A stretch of 64,000 nucleotides of DNA from JAVKBW01 sp964352715. GTDB taxonomy: Bacteria; Pseudomonadota; Alphaproteobacteria; UBA8366; Aestuariispiraceae. The position numbers and the translations under genes are program-made. The notes beneath the pieces are model-generated. The model was not told where the DNA came from. It saw nothing but the letters and a program-made list of their open reading frames with translations, and did no database searches. Location of the stretch: NCBI GenBank assembly GCA_964352715.1, contig CAYGSU010000003.1, positions 62,001 through 126,000 on the forward strand, written 5' to 3'. Every line of letters starts with the position of its first letter. Position 1 is the stretch's first letter. This document shows positions 7,892 through 15,288 of the stretch, piece by piece.

Positions 7892-8608
7892 ATGCTGATC
7901 TTACCCTTGACCCGCGGCCAGATGTTCCAGTTGTTACCTGCCAAGGGTGTCGGCGCTGAAATTGGTGTGCTGGAAGGGCAATTCACTGAAGAGATACTCC
8001 AAAAGGGGATGCCCAGGCTTCTGCATCTGATTGATCCCTGGTGTCACCAGGCCCGGGAAGATTACCAGCAGGATGAAGCCAATGCGGCCGATGCGGTGCA
8101 AGACGGCCGGTATCACAATGTGCTGCGCAGGTTCGCCGCACAGATCAGTTCGGGGCAGGTCAAAATCTGCCGGCAGTTTTCCAGTGATGCGGTTGGTACA
8201 TTTGCCGACGGGTCGCTCGACTGGGTCTATATTGATGCCGTCCATTCCTATGAGGGTGCTCTGGCAGATTTGCAGGCGTTTGCACCGAAAATCAAAGACG
8301 ATGGTTTCATTCTTGGGCATGATTTCACCAACAGCCCACCGGCCCGTAAAATGGGATTTGGCGTCATTGAAGCGGTCAGGGATTTTCTGAAGGAAAGCGG
8401 CTGGACGTTTCTGGCGCTGACAACCGAGGACTTCCCGACCTACCTGCTCGCGCGCAACGGAGCGTCACCGAATGCACAAAGCCTTATCGGCGAATGCATA
8501 CAGAAGATTCCCAATGTCGTTGAGATCAAGGAACCGTTCCGGTCCGGCCCTCACCACCGGCAGATCGTCTTTCCCGACAGGACGATCCGGTATGTCATGT
8601 CATTTTGA
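7892..8608 (+). CDS. Class I SAM-dependent methyltransferase (Methyltransf_24 type)
   Basis: 238 residues. Motif I is GVGAEIGVLEGQFTEEIL (SAM-binding loop), followed by HLIDPW at the end of strand 2 and WVYIDAVHSYEGALADLQ, the Asp-His motif seen in the Methyltransf_24 group of small class I methyltransferases. The C-terminal part has GFILGHDFTN. A start at the ATG 7922 would remove ten residues but keep motif I. No operon partner; a probable terminator lies just downstream. Methyl acceptor unknown. Confidence 0.8.
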   Translation: MLILPLTRGQMFQLLPAKGVGAEIGVLEGQFTEEILQKGMPRLLHLIDPWCHQAREDYQQDEANAADAVQDGRYHNVLRRFAAQISSGQVKICRQFSSDAVGTFADGSLDWVYIDAVHSYEGALADLQAFAPKIKDDGFILGHDFTNSPPARKMGFGVIEAVRDFLKESGWTFLALTTEDFPTYLLARNGASPNAQSLIGECIQKIPNVVEIKEPFRSGPHHRQIVFPDRTIRYVMSF

Positions 8609-8615
8609 CTGCTGG

Positions 8616-8634
8616 AACCGGCGTTGCCGGTTTT
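8616..8634 (+). terminator. Probable intrinsic terminator after the methyltransferase gene
   Basis: AACCGGC-GTT-GCCGGTT forms a perfect 7-bp stem with a 3-base loop, running into TTTT, eight bases after the TGA stop. The T-run is short, so efficiency may be moderate. Confidence 0.6.
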
Positions 8635-8748
8635 ACGCAGCCAAGTGATATCAGGGCGAAATGCTGTCCAGACATTTTTCGTTTCCGACGATGGCCGTCA
8701 ACGATATGCTTGGCCGCCTTAGTGTTTTGAATTCTGGGAGATTTCTTA

Positions 8749-9882
8749 GTGATTACCATCGCCGCCAATTTCGATTCCGGAAATATTGACTGTCTCGATT
8801 CCAGCGATCCCGGGAACATTCGGCTGGCGATCCGCAAGGATGCCGGGCCGGAAGGGTTCTTCCAGTGGTTCCATTTCCGACTGACCGGCGCCCGCGGCAT
8901 CGCGTGCCATCTGGTGATCGAAAATGCCGGGCAGGCGAGCTACACCAAGGGGTGGGAAGGGTATCGGGCCTGCGCATCCTATGACCGGGATGAATGGTTT
9001 CGCATCGATACTGACTACACGGACGGCAAACTCATCCTGTCGATCACGCCCGAAACAGATTCGGTCTACTTCGCCTATTTCGCTCCCTATTCCCGCGAAC
9101 GCCATCGCGATCTTGTGGCCGCCTGCCAGACTGACCCGCGTTGCCGTCTGGAGATTCTGGGCCAGACGGTCGATGGCGAGGAAATCGACCTGCTGATGAT
9201 CGGTGACGATGCCCCGGAAAAGCTGAAATTCTGGACAATTGCCCGTCAGCATCCCGGCGAGAGCATGGCTGAATGGTGGATGGAAGGGTTTCTGACCCGC
9301 ATTCTCGATCCTGACGATCCGATAGCAAGATCAATACTGGATCGTGGGGTTATGTATGTCGTGCCGAACATGAACCCGGATGGAAGCCGGCGAGGGCATC
9401 TCAGAAACAACGCGGCGGGCATGAACCTGAACCGTGTCTGGGCCGAGCCCGATGTCGAAACCAGCCCGGAAGTCTATTATGTTGAACGGAAGATGACGGA
9501 AACCGGGGTCGATTTCAGTCTCGACGTGCATGGCGACGAAGGGCTTCCCTACAACTTTATTGCGGGAGCAGACGCCATTCCGAACGTTACCGACAGGCAG
9601 ATTTCCAATCGGGAAACCTATGAAGCAGCGCTGTTGCGCGCCAACCCTGATTTTCAGCGCGAGCACGGCTACCCGAAAGCCCAGCCGGGCAACGCGAACA
9701 TGAAGCTGTGTTCGGCGCATATCGCCGGCAAGTTCAACTGCCTTTCCATGACATTGGAAATGCCGTTCAAGGATAATGCGAACGCACCGGACCCGGTTTA
9801 TGGCTGGTCGCCCGAGCGCTGCCGGAAACTTGGCGCATCCGGGCTGGATGCGCTGGCGGCCGTGATCGATACATTGCGATGA
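8749..9882 (+). CDS. M14-family zinc carboxypeptidase (cytosolic carboxypeptidase/AGBL-like)
   Basis: 377 residues from a GTG, no signal peptide, so cytosolic. An N-terminal beta-rich domain (about residues 1-125) precedes the M14 catalytic domain, the layout of the cytosolic carboxypeptidase (M14D) group. Zinc ligands are His168 and Glu171 in QHPGES and His261 in DVHGDE. The substrate-binding block is NPDGSRRGHLRNN followed by MNLNRVW, and Glu337 in TLEMPF fits the catalytic glutamate. The stop overlaps the start of an SLC13 permease by four bases, suggesting joint import and trimming of an acidic or peptidic substrate. Bacterial substrates of this group are poorly known. Confidence 0.85.
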   Translation: MITIAANFDSGNIDCLDSSDPGNIRLAIRKDAGPEGFFQWFHFRLTGARGIACHLVIENAGQASYTKGWEGYRACASYDRDEWFRIDTDYTDGKLILSITPETDSVYFAYFAPYSRERHRDLVAACQTDPRCRLEILGQTVDGEEIDLLMIGDDAPEKLKFWTIARQHPGESMAEWWMEGFLTRILDPDDPIARSILDRGVMYVVPNMNPDGSRRGHLRNNAAGMNLNRVWAEPDVETSPEVYYVERKMTETGVDFSLDVHGDEGLPYNFIAGADAIPNVTDRQISNRETYEAALLRANPDFQREHGYPKAQPGNANMKLCSAHIAGKFNCLSMTLEMPFKDNANAPDPVYGWSPERCRKLGASGLDALAAVIDTLR

Positions 9883-11660
9883 TCTTCGATCAGGCTGCCA
9901 TCGGCCTCATTCTGATCGCCCTTCTGGGGCTGTTTGTCTGGGCGCGGGTTCGATACGACATCGTAGCTGTCGGCGGGCTGGTCGTTGCTGTCGCGATGGG
10001 ATTGGTACCATCGGAGGAAGCGTTTTCGGGATTCGGCCATCCGGCTGTGATTACCGTTGCCGCAGTGCTGGTGATGAGCCGCGCATTGCAGCAGTCAGGC
10101 GCGGTCGGCTTCATCACCGAACGAATCAGAAATTTCGCCGATACGCCGATCCGCCAGATCGGATCTCTCTCAACGGTAGCGGTCGGCCTTTCCGGGTTCA
10201 TGAACAATGTTGGCGCACTGGCCCTGCTGATGCCGGTCGCCATGGATTCCTGTCGGCGGGTCGGCCGCTCGCCGAAACTGATTCTGATGCCGGTGGCTTT
10301 CGCTTCGATCCTCGGCGGCATGGTAACCCTTATCGGCACACCGCCTAACATTCTGATCGCAACCATCCGGGCGGAATCGCTGGGCGAAGGGTTTGCGATG
10401 TTCGATTTTGCCTATGTCGGTCTGCCTGTTGCATTGCTTGGCACGCTGTTCGTCACCTTCGTGGGCTGGCGGCTGATCCCGTTTCATGGCGATGAAAAAG
10501 CAGGAATGACCGATGCATTCCAGATCGATGCCTACCTTTCCGAGCTGGCGGTTCCCAAGGCGTCCGAAGCACATGGCAAAACACTCTCCGAGATCGAAGC
10601 GCTGACGGAAGATATCAACGTCGCAATTGTCGGCCTTGTCCGTCGTAAACGCCATTATCCGAGGCCGCCGCAACACGAGCCATTAAACGGTCACGACCGG
10701 TTGATTGTGGAGGGTTCAGCAGAAGATCTTGACGCGTTCGTGCAGAAACTGGGTTTGCGCATGGCCGGCACCAAACCCGATAAGTCCATTCTGGTAAAGG
10801 CGGAACAAGCTGTGTTCTCGGAAGCTGTTGTCCAACAGGGCTCCAGTGTCATCGGGCGAACCGTCAGTTCGCTACGTCTCAAGGGCCGCTACAATGTTAC
10901 CCTTTTGGGGGTTTCCCGGCAGGGAAAGACCTCAAGAGGGCGGCTGAACGATTACAAACTGCGGGCCGGCGACGTCATTCTTGTTGAAGGACTGGAAAAC
11001 GATGTGCCTGACACCCTGCAACGCCTGGGCTGCCTTCCGCTGGCCGAGCGGTCGGTGTCGGTCGGCACTGAAAAGCGGGCGGCTTTGGCTGTCGGACTTT
11101 TTGCTCTGGCGATTGTGCTGGCGGCGATCGGTTATTTGCCGATTGCCGTTGCGTTTTCCGGTGCGATCATCGGTGTCGTTCTGCTTGGCATTCTGCCGCT
11201 TCGGGATATCTACTCGTCGATTGACTGGCCGGTTATCGTTCTGCTTGGCGCGTTGATTCCCATCGGCGGGGCGATGGAAACAACCGGTGTAACGGCGCTG
11301 GCGGCGGAGACGATCGCCGGCATGGCGGGCTTTGCCGGTCCGGCTTTTATGATCGCCCTGTTGATGATTGTTACGATGACCCTGTCCGACTTGCTGAACA
11401 ATGCGGCGACGACCGTGGTGATGGCGCCGATTGCGATATCGATTGCCCAGACACTGGACCTGTCGCCCGATCCGTTTCTGATGGCGGTCGCGATTGGCGC
11501 ATCGTGCGCTTTCCTCACACCCATCGGTCACCAGAACAACGCCCTGATCATGGGGCCCGGGGCTTACAGGTTCGGTGACTACTGGCGTGTCGGATTGCCG
11601 CTGGAAATCCTGATCGTTGCGCTGTCAGTGCCGCTTATCCTGGTGTTCTGGCCGGTCTAG
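9879..11660 (+). CDS. SLC13-family permease with tandem TrkA-C (RCK_C) domains
   Basis: 593 residues. An N-terminal half of hydrophobic helices (LILIALLGLFVWARVRYD, then PAVITVAAVLVMSRALQQSG) and a C-terminal half of helices flank a soluble insert of about 180 residues (about 205-390). The insert holds two TrkA-C-like repeats (around DRLIVEGSAEDLDAFVQKLG and AGDVILVEGLENDV). This is the common bacterial DASS/SLC13 anion symporter with regulatory RCK_C domains. GTPPNI and IGHQNNALIMGP match the family's substrate-binding hairpins. Coupled (ATGA) to the M14 peptidase. Substrate probably a dicarboxylate, sulfate or another anion. Confidence 0.85.
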   Translation: MIFDQAAIGLILIALLGLFVWARVRYDIVAVGGLVVAVAMGLVPSEEAFSGFGHPAVITVAAVLVMSRALQQSGAVGFITERIRNFADTPIRQIGSLSTVAVGLSGFMNNVGALALLMPVAMDSCRRVGRSPKLILMPVAFASILGGMVTLIGTPPNILIATIRAESLGEGFAMFDFAYVGLPVALLGTLFVTFVGWRLIPFHGDEKAGMTDAFQIDAYLSELAVPKASEAHGKTLSEIEALTEDINVAIVGLVRRKRHYPRPPQHEPLNGHDRLIVEGSAEDLDAFVQKLGLRMAGTKPDKSILVKAEQAVFSEAVVQQGSSVIGRTVSSLRLKGRYNVTLLGVSRQGKTSRGRLNDYKLRAGDVILVEGLENDVPDTLQRLGCLPLAERSVSVGTEKRAALAVGLFALAIVLAAIGYLPIAVAFSGAIIGVVLLGILPLRDIYSSIDWPVIVLLGALIPIGGAMETTGVTALAAETIAGMAGFAGPAFMIALLMIVTMTLSDLLNNAATTVVMAPIAISIAQTLDLSPDPFLMAVAIGASCAFLTPIGHQNNALIMGPGAYRFGDYWRVGLPLEILIVALSVPLILVFWPV

Positions 11661-11665
11661 AGCGA

Positions 11666-13045
11666 TTATTCGACTGTATCAGCCTTGGCGACGCGGGTAC
11701 CGGTCGCGATTTCCGCATACTGCGATTCCAGCGTTGCACGGTACTTCTGGAATTCAGCCAGTTCCTCGCCTTTCAACGTGCGTCCCGTTGGCAGTTTGAC
11801 GCCCAGCGGGTTGGTCTGCTTGCCGTTCTTGTGCACTTCATAATGAAGGTGTGGGCCGGTTGACCGGCCGGTCGTGCCGACATATCCGATAATCTGGCGC
11901 TGCGTGACGCTGGCGCCTTTCTTGATGCGCTTGTCGATGCGCGACAAATGCGCATAGGCCGTCTTGAAAGTGCCGTTGTGCCGAATGCGAATATAATTGC
12001 CGTAACCGCCATTCCAGCCGGCTGCTTCCACGGTGCCGTTACCAGCAGCGAAAATCGGTGTGCCTGTCGGTGCGGCGAAGTCCAGACCCTTGTGCATTTT
12101 CGTGTAGCCCAGAACCGGATGCTTCCGCTTGCCAAATCCGGAGGAAATACGGGCGCCTTCAACCGGCGTCCGAAGCAGGGCCTTGCGCACGCTCTGGCCT
12201 TTTTCATTGAAGTAGTCGACTAACCCGTCCTGCCCCTTGAAGCGGTAATAGCGGCGGGTCTTGCCGCTGAGGGTCATTTCACCGATCAGCACCGCGCCAT
12301 GGTCGACCACGGCTCCCTGTTCATCGACAATAGATTCGTACATCAGCGCGAACCCGTCGTCCTTCTGGATTTCCCGCTGAAAATCGACGTCGAAGCTGAA
12401 AACGTTGATCAGGTCGGCCAGAACCCGCACGGGTACCGACGCCTGGATGGCGGCTTCGTAAAGGCTGCTGTCGATTGTTCCTTCCGTGCGCTCCAGTATC
12501 TGCTCTGTCGGGCGATCGATGATCTCGGCCTTGAAGCCGCCATCATCATCGGCAATGACGGCGATATCCCGAACCGGCGTCTCCGCCATACTCAGGGAAA
12601 TGAACCGGGGCTGGGTGCTTTCATCCTCGGGCGGAACGATGACAAGGTTCAATTCCTGGCCGGCTCTCAGGTAGCGCGGGTCAAACACTTCTTTCATCGC
12701 CTCGATGGCGTTGTAGGCGTCCTTGCGATCAATCCCTTCATGCTGCAGCAGTTGCATCAGGGTGTCGCCTCTGTTGACCGTTAGAATACGGGCGATTTCA
12801 GCGGAAAGCGCTTCTTCCGAGACACTGGCCACAACAGCCGGTACCGGCGGTGGTGCTTCCTCCAAGCCCGGAATTTCCGGTCCGAGTACGACTTCTTCAG
12901 GGGTGTCTGACCACGCCAAAAATGTCGCGATGGCGGCAGCCGCGACGACAGACAGGCCAAATGCCGCGAGACGTCCCCGCCGCGGGGCGGAGGATGACTT
13001 GATGCCTGAGCCGCGCCGCCAGGCAGGATACTGATCACGTAGCAT
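11666..13045 (-). CDS. M23-family murein endopeptidase (MepM-like)
   Basis: About 459 residues. A basic N-terminus and one transmembrane segment (AAFGLSVVAAAAIATFLAW) anchor it to the inner membrane. A LysM/OapA-like domain follows (VNRGDTLMQLLQHEG ... LRAGQELNLVI), then a Csd3-type second domain (SLYEAAIQASVPVRVL). The C-terminal M23 domain has zinc ligands in MHKGLDFAAP (HxxxD) and GPHLHYEVH. It should cleave peptidoglycan cross-links in the periplasm. The ATG at 13045 is preferred; a GTG at 13063 is possible. Divergent from the Nudix gene. Confidence 0.86.
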   Translation of the reverse strand: MLRDQYPAWRRGSGIKSSSAPRRGRLAAFGLSVVAAAAIATFLAWSDTPEEVVLGPEIPGLEEAPPPVPAVVASVSEEALSAEIARILTVNRGDTLMQLLQHEGIDRKDAYNAIEAMKEVFDPRYLRAGQELNLVIVPPEDESTQPRFISLSMAETPVRDIAVIADDDGGFKAEIIDRPTEQILERTEGTIDSSLYEAAIQASVPVRVLADLINVFSFDVDFQREIQKDDGFALMYESIVDEQGAVVDHGAVLIGEMTLSGKTRRYYRFKGQDGLVDYFNEKGQSVRKALLRTPVEGARISSGFGKRKHPVLGYTKMHKGLDFAAPTGTPIFAAGNGTVEAAGWNGGYGNYIRIRHNGTFKTAYAHLSRIDKRIKKGASVTQRQIIGYVGTTGRSTGPHLHYEVHKNGKQTNPLGVKLPTGRTLKGEELAEFQKYRATLESQYAEIATGTRVAKADTVE

Positions 13046-13121
13046 GAATTCTCTATATCTCACGCAATATCAAGACTCAACGTCACCGTACGATGCCTTG
13101 AAAAATAAACATTTTTCTATT

Positions 13122-13140
13122 GAATCCGCTAGCGGGATTC
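13122..13140. promoter_or_regulatory. Dyad GAATCC-N7-GGATTC between the M23 and Nudix genes
   Basis: GAATCC (13122-13127) and GGATTC (13135-13140) are inverted copies around GCTAGCG, in the AT-rich divergent intergenic region. Each arm contains a GANTC site, the CcrM methylation target in alphaproteobacteria, so a methylation-sensitive operator is conceivable. No regulator can be named. Confidence 0.3.
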
Positions 13141-13251
13141 GCTCACCATTGCAAGGATTCAGCTTGCATACTGCATCGTTTGACGACAATCAACGGGCAA
13201 AGTCGCGCAGCGAATCAGCTATACAGGGGCCGTGAGCGGAAAGGAACGGAA

Positions 13252-13719
13252 ATGCATCGCGTTGGCATTATACCATTTGACACCAAAGAGGGTGCAATCG
13301 CCGTGCTTTTCGTTACATCACAGACGCGCGGACGATGGATCCTGCCGAAAGGGCGTCAGGAAGAGGGGGAAACCCATCACGATACCTGTCACCGCGAAGG
13401 CTTCGAGGAAGCAGGCGTGCGGGGTGTGGTGCTTGGTAATTTCCCGATGACGGTTTCGGTTACCCGCCAGACCACGGGCACAATCGCCCGTATTCCGGTG
13501 ACGTATTATCCGTTTCTGGTCACCGAACAGGTTGATGACTGGCCTGAAAGAAAGAAACGTCAGCGTCACTGGGCCCTGATCGAAGACGCATCCAGGGTCG
13601 CCTACCGAGAGGACCTGCTGGGATTGATTCGTCAGTTCGATGACCTGAGCGACTGGATCAGAGAAGCCGCAGAACAGCATAGAACAACGCAGCAAGAGCC
13701 GCTGATGCCGGCACTGTAA
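13252..13719 (+). CDS. Nudix hydrolase
   Basis: 155 residues from the ATG at 13252, which has AAGGAAC just upstream; longer readings from 13120 lack coding character. The Nudix box runs from GRQEEGETHHDTCHREG into FEEAG, matching Gx5Ex7REUxEExG. The length and lack of other domains suggest a (di)phosphoinositol- or diadenosine-polyphosphate-type pyrophosphohydrolase, but the substrate is not determinable. Its last 62 bases overlap the end of the convergent phosphate transporter gene. Confidence 0.86.
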   Translation: MHRVGIIPFDTKEGAIAVLFVTSQTRGRWILPKGRQEEGETHHDTCHREGFEEAGVRGVVLGNFPMTVSVTRQTTGTIARIPVTYYPFLVTEQVDDWPERKKRQRHWALIEDASRVAYREDLLGLIRQFDDLSDWIREAAEQHRTTQQEPLMPAL

Positions 13720-15151
13720 TCACCCAGGCCGCAGCGATCGAAAAAACATAGCGTCGTCGGACGAGCATTCGGGAATTCCGGATATTTCTGCTGGCGAAGG
13801 CTTCTTCTGCGGTGGCGTTCAGCTTGTGGCCCGGCCGCAATTTTCGAGTATTCGGGTTTTCCGTAATCTCGCGCAAAAAGCCGACGCCGAACACAGCACC
13901 GACGGCAATATGGGTTGAACTTACCGGCAATCCCATCGTTGTCGCGATCAGCACTGTTATGGCGACTGACAGGGCGACACAATAGGCACGCGGCGAATTG
14001 AGCCGGGTGATCTTTTTCCCGACAACCGTAATCAGCTTGGGGCCGAACAGGCCAAGGCCGAGGGAAATGCCGAATGCGCCGACGACCATGACCCAGAGCG
14101 GAATCGGCACGCTGTCGGAAATTCCGTTCGCATGGTTCACGGTAGAGACGATGGCGGCGAGGGGGCCGACGGCATTGGCGACATCGTTCGCTCCATGCGC
14201 GAAGGAAAGCAGCGCCGCACCGATGATCAGCGGCAGGTCAAAAAGCTTGTAGATATCCTTTTTCTTGCTGCCGATCGTCGTCAGGCGCCGGGCGATGTAG
14301 GGTTTTGAGGCCACCCACGCCGCGGCGAAGGTTACAGCAGCAATCACGCAGACCGACAGAACCGACGGATGCCAGATTTTGTTCAGACCCTTCATCGACA
14401 TGTAGGCGGCAAAGGCCGCGGCCATCACCGCAATCAGCACGGGTACCCAGGTCGCCGCCGCTTTTCTGCTGTCTTTCGGGTAGATGATCTTGACCTTGAT
14501 GAAATACAGCAGGGCTGCCGCCACCAGCGCTCCGAAGACCGGTGAGATTATCCAGCTAGCGGCGATTGCGGCCATGGTCGACCAGTTCACCAGACTGACA
14601 CCGGCCGCGGCGATGCCGGCGCCCAGCACGCCGCCGACGATGGCATGGGTCGTGGAAACCGGCGCGCTGAGCATCGTGGCCAGGTTTATCCACAAGGCGG
14701 CGGCAAACAGTGCGCTCAGCATGAGAAGCTGGAAAGCCTCAACGGATACATCGTTACCCGGCGTGATTATGCCTTTCGATACGGTCTCTACGACATCGCC
14801 ACCGGCGAGCAGAGCGCCGGCGCTTTCGCAGACAGCGGCGATGACAATTGCGCTGAAAACAGTCAGAACCCGCCCGCCAACAGCCGGTCCCATATTGTTG
14901 GCGACATCGTTCGCGCCGATGTTCAGCGCCATGTAGCCGCCAACAACCGCCGCCGCCATGATCATCAGCCAGTCTTCACTGACGGTGGTATAGGACCCGC
15001 CGACCAGTACGGCGATTGCGGAAAGGAACACCGCCGCCAGCCCGACCGGCAGAATTTTTCCGCGGATATCGAGAACCTTATCCTGCGTAAAACCGAATCG
15101 ACGAAGATCGTTTACATAGCGGTGTTCAGGTTTTTTAACGGGATCAGGCAA
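13658..15151 (-). CDS. pit: PiT-family inorganic phosphate transporter
   Basis: About 498 residues with many membrane helices. The PiT signature occurs twice, as GANDVANNMGPAVGG near the N-terminus and AHGANDVANAVGPLAA near the middle, the internal repeat of the family. GLPVSSTHIAVGAVFGVGF and PVSTTHAIVGGVLGAG are the second pair of repeats. The function is low-affinity Pi (metal-Pi) symport with H+ or Na+. The reading frame is open to a TTG at 15235, but the PHO-box-like repeat at 15187-15215 then falls inside it. The TTG at 15151, just before PDPVKKPEHRYVNDLRRFG, is therefore preferred; the start is uncertain. Confidence 0.87.
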   Translation of the reverse strand: MPDPVKKPEHRYVNDLRRFGFTQDKVLDIRGKILPVGLAAVFLSAIAVLVGGSYTTVSEDWLMIMAAAVVGGYMALNIGANDVANNMGPAVGGRVLTVFSAIVIAAVCESAGALLAGGDVVETVSKGIITPGNDVSVEAFQLLMLSALFAAALWINLATMLSAPVSTTHAIVGGVLGAGIAAAGVSLVNWSTMAAIAASWIISPVFGALVAAALLYFIKVKIIYPKDSRKAAATWVPVLIAVMAAAFAAYMSMKGLNKIWHPSVLSVCVIAAVTFAAAWVASKPYIARRLTTIGSKKKDIYKLFDLPLIIGAALLSFAHGANDVANAVGPLAAIVSTVNHANGISDSVPIPLWVMVVGAFGISLGLGLFGPKLITVVGKKITRLNSPRAYCVALSVAITVLIATTMGLPVSSTHIAVGAVFGVGFLREITENPNTRKLRPGHKLNATAEEAFASRNIRNSRMLVRRRYVFSIAAAWVITVPASAALAALFYAVLRLL

Positions 15152-15186
15152 GACTTCGAACCAGTTCTTTGGGGAGCGGTGTCGGC

Positions 15187-15215
15187 TGCAACACAAATGA
15201 AACAAATGTGTAACA
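15187..15215 (-). promoter_or_regulatory. PHO-box-like triple direct repeat upstream of the phosphate transporter
   Basis: On the minus strand TGTTACA, TGTTTCA and TGTTGCA lie exactly 11 bases apart (plus-strand TGCAACA at 15187, TGAAACA at 15198, TGTAACA at 15209). PhoB sites are direct heptamer repeats with this 11-bp period, consensus near CTGTCAT. The heptamers here diverge from consensus, but spacing and location next to pit support a PhoB operator. Confidence 0.5.
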
Positions 15216-15288
15216 ATTCCGGCGTCGTTTCCCAACCCGTTTCAATTAAATCAGAGCCTGCCTCTCGGCCGGCCGTCTGCTAATCCGG

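Noticed and set aside
9879..11660. Potassium channel subunit, because of TrkA-C domains
   Set aside because: The membrane halves and the GTPPNI and NNAL motifs are those of SLC13 symporters; RCK_C domains are common inserts in these.
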